This document shows, piece after piece, positions 32,460-43,620 of a DNA stretch of 64,000 bases; positions within the stretch are counted from its first letter, which is position 1; every line of letters starts with the position of its first letter. A model generated the notes under the pieces. It was not told where the DNA came from, made no database searches, and saw nothing but the letters and a program-made list of their open reading frames with translations. This DNA is from Hetaerina americana (taxonomy: Eukaryota > Arthropoda > Insecta > Odonata > Calopterygidae). Location: the NCBI GenBank assembly GCA_022747635.1, contig JAKTNV010000008.1, positions 134,501 to 198,500 of the forward strand, read 5' to 3'. The translations under genes were made by a program, and so were the position numbers.

Positions 32460-35400
32460 ATTATGTCGAGCCGGCTCCTGGGAGATTTCGATTACAAGAA
32501 TTCTGGTCTCTTATTGTTCTTGGAAAAAATGACCATTTAAATCTGTCTGTCTTGCAGTCAATCTCTCTAATCTTATATTCGTGATCCCTCCGCCCGTAAT
32601 ACGTTGGGGTTCGTATTATGTTCTTGATGTCATCGGAAAATGGCCCATCTTTAAATGTTTTTAATAATTTTAATCTATATTTTAAACGCCGCTGTGTAAG
32701 GGAATCCCAGCCTAAATTTTCTAGCAAAGTAGTTACGCTACTGTCACTGCGGTCATAACAATTTTTGACAAATCTAGCCCCCCTCGGCTGAACTCGTTCC
32801 AATTCCGAAATTAAATTTATCTCTTGAGGATCCCATTTACTGGCAGCTTACTCTAGGTGGGGCCTGACTAGGACAAGAAAACATCGTTCCTTCACTATTT
32901 CGTCACATTTACCCAGCACTCTCTTTACAAATCCCAATTTTTTATTAGCACGACCGCATATTTCTCGTATGTGCTTTCCCCAGGACAGATCGTGAGTAAT
33001 TGTTACACCCAAGTATTTAAAGGAATCTACCCTCGCGATTTTTGTTTGTTTCACTTTGTAACTAAATGGGGGGGTGTTACCCTTTTCCCAAAAATGTATT
33101 ACTACGCATTTTTCCAAATTTAATTCCAATTGCCATGTATCGCACCAAGTCTGGATTGCATTTAGGTCGTTAGCTAACGTGACTCTGTCTTCGCGACTTC
33201 GAATGTTCCCATAAATCACCGCATCGTCAGGAAAAAGACGGAGCCTGCTGTTAACCACGGCGCTGAGGTCATTTATGTAAATAAGAAACAAGAGGGGGTC
33301 TATAACACTTCCCTGTGGTACACCCGACGTGACCTTAACAGTATCGGATGATACATCATCCAGGACGACTGTTTGAACACGATTTTTAAGAAATTGTCTA
33401 ATCCAGCATGTAACACTCCCGTATATTCCATAAGTTTCCAACTTCGCGAGTAACTTGCAATGAGGGACTTTATCAAAAGCTTTTTTAAAATCTAGGATTA
33501 TCGCATCAACTGGAATATTACTTTCACCGGAGTGCATTATACCATGAACAAAGAGTGCGAGTTGAGTTTCGCAGGATCTACCTTTACGGAACCCGTGTTG
33601 GTTATTAATCAATAAATCTTGGCTATCGAGGTACCTCATTATTGAACTAAAAATGTGCTCAAGAATCTTACAGGAGATGGAGGTGAGCGATATTGGCCCA
33701 TAATTACTGGGGTCCTCCCGGTCTCCATTTTTAAATATGGGTGTCATAGAAGCTATCTTACAGCGCTTGGCACGCTTTCTTCTGCTGATGATTTCTTAAA
33801 TATTATATTAAGATAAGGAGCAATTTCAGACGACAGTTCTTTATACACGCGAGCCGGTATCTCATCAGGTCCCGGAGGTTTGTTGGGGTCGATGTTTTTA
33901 AGGAGTAACTCTATTCCGCGGGTGGAAAAGTCGATGGTATGCATTAGCTGTAGAAATGTTTTCGAAAGGTTCTCTGGTATATTCTGCGAGCATTTGTTGA
34001 AAACACTATGGAAGAATGAGTTTAATATATTGGCTTTATCTAAGCTACTTGTTACTTTATACCCTTTTTCGTTGCTCAATGAGTTTACGGTGGACTTTTT
34101 TCCCTGCACTTCCCTGACGTAGGACCAAAACATCTTTGGGTTATCGTTTAAATGTTCACCTAATTTTTTCCTTTTGAATTCCGCTAGCGCCTTCCAGAAG
34201 GCATTCTTGGCAGTGGACTTAGATGCTTTGTAATTCTGTAAGGTTTCGTTGATTTTATCAGGAGAGGAATCTTGAACCCAGTTTTTCATTCTGGCATGGC
34301 ACGCCCTTTGCCGTCTTAGTGATTTCCGAACTTCACAGTTGTACCAACGGGGTTCCTTATTCTCTCTTATATATTTACTAGGTATGAATCTCTGTATTGC
34401 TGAACGTGTTATCGCAAGAAAATTATTCCAGGTTTCCTCGACACTCCTGGTTTTGCTTAATTCGTCAAATCTAAGAAACGAACAGTTTAACTCAGGTTTT
34501 AAGCCATCATAGTCAGCTTTATTGAATAAATAAATTTTTCTCTTAGGATTGTTTTAACTTTTTCTACGCATAGGGAAAATTTAGCGTCTACAGCCCTGTG
34601 ATCACTGATTCCATCAATAACTCCTACCTTTAAGACCCTTTCGGGTATATGAGTAGCTAATAGATCAAGAATGTTCTTTCCCATTGTTGGTGAAGTGACT
34701 AATTGATGTAGGGAATATGAGGTGAACGTCAATAAGAGGGACTCGCATAAATCCTTGTCTTTACCTCCATTTATAAAACTGTACGAATCCCAATCTACTG
34801 TGGGAACATTAAAATCGCCACCGATTATTAGTCTATGCTCATTGTTGTGGGATGTAAAGCTTTTTATCTGCCTTTCTAGATCTAGCATTGAGTTAACGCC
34901 AGCATGGGGTGGTCTATAATACGCACAGTCATATATTCTTTTCGCACTGGGTATTTTTACTGAGCACCAGACACTTTCTATACAGTTATCAGGAAATAAC
35001 TCAGCTCTACTGACGGTAGAGTTCTTAACCGCGATAAACACTCCTCCTCCGGCTCTATTCTGTCTGTCGTTTCTATAAAATGTGAAGGACTTGGGAAATA
35101 TTTCGCTCTCTGCGATATCATCTGTTAACCAACTTCCAGTTCCTATAATTATATCTGACTCTGTGCTTTGAATGAGGTGGTGATATTACGGTATTTTATT
35201 TCTTAAACTTCGGCAGTTAACTACTACTACGGAAATTATTTCTTCGTCTAGAACCTTCTTTGTGTTCGTTGCGGTCTGCTTTCTGGTGATGCTATTTATA
35301 AGTCTTTTGGGTGTCTTAATACACGATCGGTCCATATTCTGATAAGTGATTCTTTCTTTTGTCTCATTAGCACTGTACGTACTTCGAGAAATTTCTTTAG

Positions 35401-35506
35401 GCAACCTAGTATTGTGAGACCCACTAATTGACCTACACTTTATAATATCGTTATCAGGGAAATTTATCTTTAAATTTAAATTTACTCCACTACCTAACTT
35501 ACTCAT
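32460..35506 (-). pseudogene. CR1-like ORF2: AP endonuclease plus reverse transcriptase, broken
   Basis: Endonuclease: VVNCRSLRNKI, then GGGVFIAVKNS, IIGGDFNVPTVDW, SPTMGKNILDLLATHIPE and GISDHRAVDA. RT: DPNKPPGPDEIPARVYKELS, SNYGPISLTSISCKILEHI, NQHGFRKGRSCETQLALF, ILDFKKAFDKVPHCKL, TSGVPQGSVIDPLLFLIYIND and the active-site block FPDDAVIY. The catalytic aspartates are kept but A before DD is P. The C-terminus has RRGARFVKNCYDR and FKWSFFPRTIRDQNS. Breaks occur near 35180, 34490, 34300, 33750 and 32840. The frame is otherwise well kept, so decay is modest. Confidence 0.85.
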
Positions 35507-36537
35507 TTGCCTAAAAAATATCTACAGTGCTCGAAGATCCTATGAGCCACCCGGACCGACGCCTCAGGGGTGTAGTGGACCCCAGAGCGGTTCAAGGGAG
35601 CGCGACAAGACCCGAGCACAGGTCTTAAGTCCACAAACTCGGCCCCCCTGACGGAACTCGGCCGGTCCTGACAGAATTTCCACAGCCTTCCGTTTAGAGA
35701 CTCAATACGACTACAAACGTAAGCACCGAAGTCAGTCCGCGGGACAATGCTGCATATGGACAACCGTAAGTCCACACCAGATGCCTCCCGCACACGATCC
35801 ACTTCCGATTTTAGGTCCCTAAAGGCACCCAAAATCTTTTCGGATCCTAACCTGGAAGCATCGTTGGTGCCGACATGGGCTACCAACCGCAGCATGGAGC
35901 AGTTCGTGCCCCGGACCGCCGCCCCCACTGCAGCCGTGGCGTTAGGAATTAACCCCCCAGGCATACGGTAGGAGGTAAACCCTCTGGTTCGTCACGTCCC
36001 TATCCGACCCCTCCCGCAATGGGGCCATCAACCGCCGGACGTTGGAACTCCCTAGCAATAAGATTCCCCCCCAGCGTGACAACCCCTATGGATGGAAGAC
36101 GTCGAGGATCGGGGGTCTCGGTCAAACAGGCGTCTCGACGCCGTCCTCGGAGAGCGCCGCGAAGCCGTTGCTGACAGGGATGGGGGCGGCCTCCGCCACC
36201 TTCTCTCCCGGAATCCACCTCGCCGCTGCTCCGCGCCTCTTGGTCGCCACCTTCCACTCCTCTGGCCGAGGGGAAGGGGTCGCCACCGGGCGAGAAGGGC
36301 CGGCCACCATGGCCTTCAAGACCAACATATTAGCATTTGCACCCGGGACACCAAACTGGTGCTGCTTGCAGTCCGGGAGGCAATGGGGCAAGCCCCCGGA
36401 CCCGAGGCGGCCGCATACCCAGTCAGCCTGGAGCAGAGCTCCGCCACTATCCTCTCTAGCTCGGCGACGCGGGCCCTTAAGAGCTCGGTCTCCGCCGCTA
36501 CTTTCGAGTAATGGACGGAGGACCTTCGGGTAGCCAT
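35503..36537 (-). pseudogene. CR1-like ORF1: coiled coil plus SGNH esterase-like domain, broken
   Basis: It starts MATRRSSVHYSKV and has a short leucine-heptad stretch, AETELLRARVAELERIVAEL, typical of LINE ORF1 coiled coils. After frameshifts near 36391 and 36120 comes VVTLGGNLIARE, in the place of the GDSL-type nucleophile block; the serine position is asparagine (codon 36065-36063). Then come RVYLLP(Y/G), HVGTND (about 35877-35860, the block III motif) and RSGVHYTPEA near the end, in the place of the catalytic D-x-x-H. These motifs are those of the SGNH hydrolases found in ORF1 of CR1 and related LINEs. Frameshifts and the missing serine mean this copy is inactive. Confidence 0.68.
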
Positions 36538-36644
36538 CCTATTCTCGATTACTTTTTAAAAATTAATGTATGTTTTAACGCCTAGGTTTTACACTGTTAT
36601 AACTCGAGTGGTGTGGAAAATGCGCTCGCGAGGTACAAGTAGCT

Positions 36645-39375
36645 CAAGTAGGTGGGTAAGGTCGATGTGGGTAAGTTCGAAGTGTTTAATAATAACATAG
36701 AAAGTGTTTGGTGCACCTTACTACGGACAAATCAACCCAGCATAAATTTATGCTCTTTCTACAGACCTCCAGACTCAGATTTGAAAACACTTCATACCCT
36801 CAACGATCAAATTTACAATTTTACAGGTAAATATAATAACAGCATAAAAATAATTGGTGGCGACTTTAACCTCCCTGGTATAGATTGGGACAACAATATC
36901 GTTAAATCTGGGACCCGCGATCGCGAATCTTGCAATTCCATGATAAAATTGGTTCAAAGAAACTCCCTCCATCAAGTAGTACGCATGCCCACCCGTGGAA
37001 AGAACATATTGGATCTATTTCTTACCAACACGCCTGAACGTATTATTAGTGTATCAACTGATGAGGGCTTGAGTGACCATTATGCAGTTAAAATCACCTT
37101 AGACATAGAAATGAAAAAGATTGTTAAACCAAAACGAAAAATTTATAATTACCATAGAGCAGACTTTGAAACTTTTGCCGAGCAAATAAACTCTTCACTA
37201 CCCGAGTTCAAAATCCGCTTAAGGCATGCCAACGTGGAAGAAACTTGGACAGAATTTGTCAATATCATGCAAAAAGGCATCATAGATTTCATCCCTATAC
37301 AATACGTTAAAGAAAAACGCGACCCCAGATGGTACAATAAAGACGTTAGAAAAGCCCTTCGAAAGCAGAGAATGCTACACTCTAGGGTAAAGAGGGCAGG
37401 TGTGAACACATCATCCCCTGAGAATAAACAATTATGGGACAAGTATAGATCCTCTAAAATTGAAACCAAAACACAATTACGTAGCGCCTTACTAGACTTT
37501 AAATGCAAAGTACTTTGCGAGTACTTGGACACTGACCCCAGAGCTTTCTGGTCATATGTTAGGGAAGTAAATGGGAGTAAACAAACCGCGGCTTGCTTAA
37601 GGGATTGTAGAAATACAATTCATACTGACAGTGAGGGTAAGGCTAGCATCGTAAATTCATTCTTCCAGAGCGTTTTCACGAACGATGTTGCCACCGCATA
37701 TCTCCAAGAAACAATACTTACTCCACCCATGGAAAAAATAACAGCGGACCAACAAGGAATTCTAAAATTGCTTAATGAGATTAAACCCAACAAATCCCCG
37801 GGTCCCGAAAATATACCAGTTAGGGTGATATACCATCTAACTCCTAACATTGCCCCGTACCTTGAATTTATATTTAACAAATCCCTCACAGAGTGCAAAG
37901 TACCTAATATTTGGAAAACCGCGCAAATAACGCCTATTTTTAAAAGTGGTGACAGGGAGGATCCCAGTAATTACAGACCTATATCTCTCACTTCTATCTG
38001 TTGCAAAATCTTAGAGCACATAATTGTCAGTTCAATAATGAGACACCTTGATAACATCAACTTTTTAAGTGACAATCAACACGGATTCAGGAAAACCCGC
38101 TCCTGCGAAACCCAATTAGGATGATTTACACATGATTTAAATGCAACAATTTCAGAGTGTAAAAATCATTCGCCTTGACTGGGATCCCAGTCAAGGCGAA
38201 TGATTTTTACACTCTGAAACTGTTGCATTGAAATGCACATTAGCGGATGACTCCGTTAAAAGTTACTGTTGCGGCATCTCCCGCAGTTTCTTTGGAATTT
38301 GACGTATGATTTATTTTTATCTGGTGAGAGAGGTAGGCAAGTGGATGCGACCTTCTTAGATTTTCAAAAGGCATTTGATAAGGTTCCACATGGTAAACTC
38401 ATTCATAAATTAAAGGTCGCGGGTATAAACAAGGGCGCCATAAATTGGGTTAAAGATTTTCTTTCAGAGCGGGATCAGAGGGTAGCCCTTGATGGCGCTA
38501 GTTCCGGCAGCGTTCGAGTCACGTTGGGGGTACCTCAGGGAAGTGTAATCGGGCCTTTGCTTTTCTTGATATTTGTTAACGATTTGAACCGCGAAGTGAA
38601 AAGTAAAATTAGGATGTTCGCGGATGACACGGTGATCTATCGGGAGATATCTGGGGATGAGGATCGCGTTATTCTAGCGCAGGATTTAGATTGCATTACT
38701 AAATGGTGTTCTAACTGGGGATTGAACCTAAATTATAATAAATGTTCGGTGGTAAATTTCTTTAAAAGATCAACCGGATTTGCTTACAAACTAGCTGGAG
38801 TTGACCTAGCAGTAGTTGATACGGTAAAATACCTAGGTGTTACATTCACAAAAGACTTAACTTGGGGGACTCACATACGTAAAGTCTGCGGGCAAGCATA
38901 TAAAAAATTGGGATTTATTAGACGCATTGCCGGCAAAAGTGACTCGAAGGTCAAGGAACGTTGTTACCACGCTCTTGTAAGGCCTCATTTAGAATACGCA
39001 TGCAGCGTGTGGGATCCGAGTGAAAAAGGCCTCATTCGGGAAATTGAGAAGGTTCAACGCCGGGCAGCCCGTTTTGTAAAAATTCTTACGATAAAACGCA
39101 AAGCGTCACCGAAATGATCATGGAGTTGGGGTGGGAATCATTATAAGAGAGACGATTCAGTGCAAGATTGAAATTATTAAATAAATTCAGATCCGCATGT
39201 TTCAGCACCGAGGTCTCGCAAATTATTCGTACTCCTACATACATTGGTCGCTTCGATCATGCATATGAAATTCGGGAAGTAGATGCCAGAACTAGCCGCC
39301 TCAAGGACTCCTTCTTCCCACGGACAGTACGGGATAGCAACTGCTAGATTATAGATAGCAAAAATTCCACTTGCC
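36645..39375 (+). mobile_element. CR1-like LINE, second subfamily, 5'-truncated and interrupted
   Basis: The plus-strand frame from about 36652 enters inside the endonuclease (NNNIESVWCTLL), then shows IIGGDFNLPGIDW, MPTRGKNILDLFLTNTPE and GLSDHYAV. The RT has IKPNKSPGPENIPV, SNYRPISLTSICCKILEH and NQHGFRKTRSCETQLG, ending at 38121. A 170-base SINE-related foldback breaks the frame. From about 38295 the RT resumes: FLDFQKAFDKVPHGKL, GVPQGSVIGPLLFLIFVND and the intact active site FADDTVIY. The end is RRAARFVK, a frameshift at about 39110, then RLKLLNKFRSACF and DSFFPRTVRDSNC with a stop near 39346. It has no ATG start of its own. Confidence 0.85.
38122..38294. mobile_element. SINE family C foldback inserted in the LINE
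   Basis: Two arms of about 50 bases mirror around GGGATCCC at 38181-38188. The inner 34 bases of each arm pair perfectly (CCTTGACTGGGA against TCCCAGTCAAGG) and the outer part has two mismatches. To the right, the body read on the minus strand (CCAAAGAAACTGCGGGAGATGCC then CGCTAATGTGCATTTCAATGC) matches the SINE-C sequence at 56555-56640. So this is a SINE-C whose head was replaced by an inverted copy of its own tail. Confidence 0.78.
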
Positions 39376-39839
39376 ACCCTCAGCGTCTAAAAAATAATTA
39401 GTTGTATTTAAATGCATGCTCTTCCACTAACCTTATGTGTTTTGTTATCATAACCCATTCTTTCCGAATGACCTCATTCGTGTTCTGTTCATCTATTTTT
39501 AAGTCTCCCTTTCAATCCCTCGTCCCTCTCCGCGGGGGCAAATTCCTGCTACCTGCAACGTTGGGTCGCATTCCCGGCCTTTTAGAGACTCTTTGGGGGT
39601 AGAGTGTTTCGTGGTGCATTTTCATGTGGTAGTGATGTTTCAATTTCTTGCTTTTTGGGTTCTGGCTTGCGTGTTGTAGGATGGCTTTCGTGCTGCATCC
39701 TGGGGTGGAGTTGTTTGTTGTTTTGCGGTATATGTGTTTGCATGAGAGTTGGATAAAGGGATTTTGGCATGAGTGTTTGCGCTGCTGTGAGTGTAATTTT
39801 CCACGTTGATGCTTTGCATGTGGTATTGTTCCTTTTTAC

Positions 39840-39910
39840 GGTTGGTGACCTAACACCCCCCGCCACACAACATTGCGGCGGCTTGTGGGGTATTATGTAG
39901 ATGTAGACGT
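39840..39910 (+). mobile_element. CR1-like LINE 3'-end fragment
   Basis: GCGGCGGCTTGTGGGGTATTATGTAGATGTAGA is the tail signature of the CR1-like family, here a short 3' stub on the plus strand. It matches the minus-strand stub at 62895-62960, including the GGTGACCTAACACC block. Confidence 0.6.
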
Positions 39911-39944
39911 GTGCGAAAGTATAGGCTGGCTGCGTAGGTTTTCG

Positions 39945-40160
39945 CGGCGGTGGTTTGAAGTATTCTGCATTGTCGGGTTTCACCGCCACGTTGCTTGATT
40001 CAGACAACAGTTTCGCCGAAGTTACATTCGGCGTCTTTAGGTCGAAGATGAATTTTGCCACCCTTATATAGGTGGTCCCGTCTAGTGGCTGCTCGCTGAT
40101 TGGTCCGTTCCCGGAGAACTCTCTTCCACGTGTTGTGGAGATGGTAGCCTTCATCTCTGT
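39945..40160 (-). mobile_element. PLE (family 3) 3' end, minus copy
   Basis: The minus strand reads GATGAAGGCTACCATCTCC, then the 3' UTR with TATATAAGGGTGGC and the hairpin at 40040-40008. It is almost identical to the plus-strand 3' end at 40580-40785, so the two ends lie head to head with the main PLE body to the right. The 190-codon open frame 40154-39582 runs through this UTR and past it, and I do not consider it a gene. From 39600 to 39945 nothing else is recognised except the CR1-like stub. Confidence 0.75.
40008..40040 (-). other. CTAAAGA-stem-AAACTG hairpin of a PLE 3' UTR
   Basis: CTAAAGA, stem CGCCGAA, loop TGTAAC, stem TTCGGCG, AAACTG. Seven base pairs are perfect. It is the counterpart of 40693-40725. 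Confidence 0.75.
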
Positions 40161-40800
40161 TACTACGCTACTATTCCCTACGTATCCGGAACATCCGAGA
40201 AGATAGCCAGAGTCCTAAAAAAACATGACGTGGTGACAAGATTTAACTGCACCAAGAAAATAGCGGACGCTCTCCCTGGAGCGAAGGACCAAATTCCGAA
40301 AGACCTACACGAAGGGGTCTACCAAGTACCCTGCTCATGTGGGAAAGCCTACATCAGGGAAACATGCCGATCAATGAAAGTTTGGATGAAGGAACACCTC
40401 CGGGCAACAACAAATAAGGAGTTTCACCTGTCGGCCATTTCAGAACACCAATGGAGTGAACCTGGTCACGAGATCTCATTCCAAAAAGCAAACGTTAACG
40501 CAAAGGAGAGTAGATACTACCCACGATTAATTAGAGAAGAAATTGAGATCGCAAAAAACCCGGATAACATTAACAAAGATGAAGGCTACCATCTCCACAA
40601 CGCGTGGAAGAGAGTTCTCCGGGAACGGACCAATCAGCGAGCAGCCACTAGAAGGGACCACCTATATAAGGGTGGCAAAACTCATCTTCGACCTGAAGAC
40701 GTTGAATGCAACTTCGGCGAAACTGTTGTCTGAATCAAACAACGACGCGGTGAAACCCGACAATGCAGAATACTTCAAAGTATAGGCTTATTGCAAATCA
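40161..40800 (+). mobile_element. PLE (family 3), GIY-YIG endonuclease region
   Basis: The open frame 40230-40733, with the coding sequence upstream of it, contains IPYVSGTSEKIARVLKKHDV, TRFNCTKKIADAL, the GIY-YIG start GVYQVPCSCGKAYIRET, SMKVWMKEHLR, SAISEHQWSEPGHEISF, YYPRLIREEIEIAKNPDNIN and KDEGYHLHNAWKRVL. The catalytic-type (G)VYQVPC...YI spacing and the EEIEI glutamates are present. The nick made by this domain primes reverse transcription in PLEs. The RT lies upstream in a full element and is absent here, so this is a 5'-truncated copy. A 3' UTR with the hairpin follows to about 40790. Confidence 0.85.
40693..40725 (+). other. CTGAAGA-stem-AAACTG hairpin of a PLE 3' UTR
   Basis: CTGAAGA, stem CGTTGAA, loop TGCAAC, stem TTCGGCG, AAACTG. 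Compared with 40008-40040, two C-G/G-C type pairs have become T-G wobbles, so pairing is kept. Confidence 0.72.
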
Positions 40801-42100
40801 GTGGTCGAGTGAGGGTCGAATACCCTCGCAGCGGGGGGTTAAGTAGCTGGTGGGTGATCCAAGGGAAAGGCTGTTGACTCGGGGAAGGTGACCTTGGTTA
40901 AGGGCGAGGGGAGTGTACAATGTCGACATCGCCTTGGATGGGCGGTGTCGACGGCAAAGCGTCTCCGGCGATTCACGTGATGTTCTAGCGGAAAGGACTC
41001 CTCGGTGGACGAAGCATTGAAATAGTCCGCGAAGTCGCGGAGTTGCCGCGTGTGTACACCGAAGAAGCGACTGCGACATACGAGTCGGACAGGGGGCTCA
41101 CCATACAGGCCGGGAAATGTAGACACTGCAGTTTACATACAAGGGTCTGCAGAATGCCTTGCGCGTGACCTTGCACCCTCGCAGTTGAAGGCGTTCTTAA
41201 TGAATGACCCTTGCTCACCTCTTTAGGTCGAAGTCGTTGGCGTTTCTCAGTCGCCAATTGCCGACCGGACTCGCGCTATCCGTTGTCCGCAATCCTTTTC
41301 CCTTCGCGAGACTTGTGACCAGCGGGCAGTATAAAATACCATGCACACATCCTCTCAATCCACTTGAACCTGCCCCCCTTCAAACTTCCATCAAGACTTC
41401 CAAGATCCAAACCGCAACACTTTTTCCGCACTGGTAGGTGACGCATCGCCCGCGTCATCCGCTCGCTGCGTCCGACTCGATGGCAAAAATACAAATGAGG
41501 TGACGAAAGAGGGTCGCAACGATGATAAGACGACCAACGTCTGGGACCACCCGTGCGCTTCGCCGCCATCTTACGCGACGAAGATGCACCTGCAGATATG
41601 CGAGGAGGGTCATTCTACTTGGACTGAGGCACTAATTTTCCGCGAAATGCGACTCAGTGGCGCCAGTGAACATGAAGGTTCTCCTCCTCCGCGGCGATCC
41701 GCCCTAGTAGCCGGCCACCCACCGCACCCCCCCCCCCCAAGCCTCGGAGAAACACTTATTAGAGGAGACTCTATTTATTGTTAACTTTCTTCTTTCTTTC
41801 TCATTGAGCAGCGTGGGATTCGAGAGATTTCTATGCTCGAAGTGACATGAAATGATACAGCGCACCGCCGTCCGGCGCTGCCGCAGTCCACGGCGCCGCA
41901 GAGAAATGAACGGGCACGGGAAGCGCGGCTCAACTGTCGCGAGTCAGCGGCGCTTGCCGGCTGACGCGCTGAGGCGTTGAAGAGGGTCGGCCGGTGTCGC
42001 CATGCGGGGCGCTGCCAAGTGGCCCACGTGCTAGGGGCACGTGGGCCTCAGGTGCATTCAATCTGAGGCCGCCTGCGTGAGGCGACTAACCCGCTCGGCC
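40801..42100. other. CpG-rich unassigned region
   Basis: Composition is GC-rich in places (41660-42080), with a C run at about 41729 and an 11-bp inverted repeat GGCCCACGTGC/GCACGTGGGCC at 42021-42047. Open frames on both strands overlap and show no domain. It could be an old GC-rich repeat or a promoter-like island. Confidence 0.4.
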
Positions 42101-42394
42101 CTCTTAAGCAGCTGCATCATTCCCAGTCTGATTGATCAAAGTTGATCGGTAATAGTTCAAAGCGAGATAATCTACAAAGGCGAATTTTGAAAGATAGACG
42201 GACGGATGAAGATAGATAGAGGTCTTTATTTGGGCGAAATTGAGACCTAATGGTCCCTTCTTCCATTTAACCCATCGTCGTATACAAATTATATTAGGCG
42301 TTAAACTTATATTTACAATCATATTTACACATAAATACATATAGACAGGCATAAATTCATTTAGTACAGGTTTGCACATCGAAAAGAAAAAAGT

Positions 42395-42399
<5 letters not shown>

Positions 42400-42425
<26 letters not shown>

Positions 42426-42474
42426 CTATATATATATATATATATATACATATACATACATACATACATATATA
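42400..42474. repeat. (TA)n/(CATA)n microsatellite
   Basis: TA repeats with short breaks pass into CATA units, next to the 3' end of a PLE. The YIYI frames here are artefacts. Confidence 0.92.
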
Positions 42475-42590
42475 TAAAAATATCTTCGATATGGAACGCT
42501 CTTCGGCGACGCACATATGTATAAAAACACAGATGTAGATTTTTAGAATATAGAGACACAAAGAAAGGACACTCACAATTTGTTATTTGA

Positions 42591-42619
42591 CGTTTCGACA
42601 GCTCGGCTGTCGTCTTCAG
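42591..42619 (-). other. CTGAAGA-stem-AAACG hairpin of a PLE 3' UTR
   Basis: CTGAAGA, stem CGACAG, loop CCGAG, stem CTGTCG, AAACG. All six pairs are perfect. The same motif occurs twice, in mirror image, at 57124-57201. Confidence 0.78.
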
Positions 42620-43585
42620 AATGGCGTTCTCGGGGGAGAGCGGAGAGGACATGTGCGGGGGAGAGGTGGGGGAAGGGGAGGTAGGGGACCAATAGGAAAT
42701 GAACAAGGGGGTGGGGGGGATATGTAGGCAGCCATATGATGCATTCAGTGGGCTTGGTTCAGCCCGGGCGGCTTAAATGATTGGGCCACCCAGATATGCG
42801 CCATCTCGCGGGTTCTCACCTCTATTATACTCGCAGATTTGGGAAGGATTTCAATCACCGAAACGGAGAAGCAGTCGTCCAAAGATTGATTGTGGGGAGC
42901 TGTGTGAGTAGGGATGGGATAATTAAGAAAGGTGGGAGATTTGGTGGAATATCGGTGGTTATTCATGCGGAGGGAAAGTGCGGTCGTGCATTCGCCCACG
43001 TATAAGGCTGGGCAGAAATTACAGGAAAGGCGATATATAATATTTTTTGAGGTACAGGTGGCGAGTGGTTAAGAGTTGGTACTGAGTGAGGGGAAGGGTC
43101 GTAAAAGATGACAGCATTTGCAGCGTGGGCGGTTGCATGGTGCAGATAGCGGCGGGGGAGAGACGGGGGTGCTTGCAGTTGGATTTGTGGACTTGAAGAT
43201 GTCTCGCAAGTTCGACGGGCGTTTAAGCGAAACAGAGGGACAGTGTGGGAATAAAAGTGATGTGGACTGAGTGTTATTGATAATTGGGAAGAGGTCACGG
43301 ATTAAATGTTTAATTTTGTGAGTTCCCGGGAAGAAAGTGGTGATAAGATTAGGGCATTTTGGGCGGTTTGGTTTGGGGAGGGGAGTGTATTGGGTTGACG
43401 GTTTGAGGATTTTACTATTTAGTAGTTTTTCAGGGTACCCACATTTCCTGAGAGATTCATGCAGCTGGTCCAAGAATTTCTGTTGGGAGGGGGTGTTGTT
43501 GCAGAGACGGAAGCCACGGATAGAGAGTGAGAATGGGATAGAGCGCTTTGTGTGAGGTGGATGGCAGCTGTCGAAATGAAGATAT

Positions 43586-43619
43586 TGTTGCTTATTAGTT
43601 GTACAACTAATAAGCAACA
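43586..43619. repeat. Perfect 34-bp palindrome at the PLE 5' junction
   Basis: TGTTGCTTATTAGTTGT is followed directly by its reverse complement with no spacer. It marks the truncated 5' end of the PLE to the left and the start of a minisatellite to the right. Confidence 0.9.
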
Positions 43620-43620
43620 T

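Larger units (their letters stand above)
32267..36545 (-). mobile_element. CR1-like LINE, nearly full length, two ORFs, degraded
   Basis: About 4.3 kb. On the minus strand the order is ORF1 (36537-35503) with a coiled-coil start and an esterase-like domain, then ORF2 (35506-32460) with endonuclease and RT. A short 3' UTR follows, ending GGTGGCTTGCAGGGTATTAATGTAGATGTAG. This (ATGTAG)n tail is shared by the other CR1-like fragments in the window. I place it in the CR1/L2/Jockey superclade from the ORF1 esterase and ORF2 motifs; the exact clade would need a tree. Confidence 0.82.
42480..43620 (-). mobile_element. PLE family 1, best copy: RT C-terminus, linker and GIY-YIG domain
   Basis: The minus strand encodes NKQQYLHFDSCHPPHTKRSIPF, LRKCGYPEKLLNSK, then the connector RPSNLRDIFKSTNP. 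A cysteine patch PCNRPRCKCCHLLRP follows, then after a stop IIYRLSCNFCPALYVGEC (GIY-YIG), LSLRMNNHRYS, CFSVSVIEILPKS and EMAHIWVAQSFKPPGLNQAH with a stop near 42747. A pyrimidine-rich 3' UTR, the hairpin at 42619-42591 and a short AT-rich tail follow. The RT palm is missing. The 5' end falls exactly at a 34-bp palindrome. Frameshifts separate the two domains, so the copy is inactive. Confidence 0.85.

Noticed and set aside
39582..40154. 190-codon minus-strand frame
   Set aside because: It runs through the PLE 3' UTR and a CR1-like tail stub and shows no domain.
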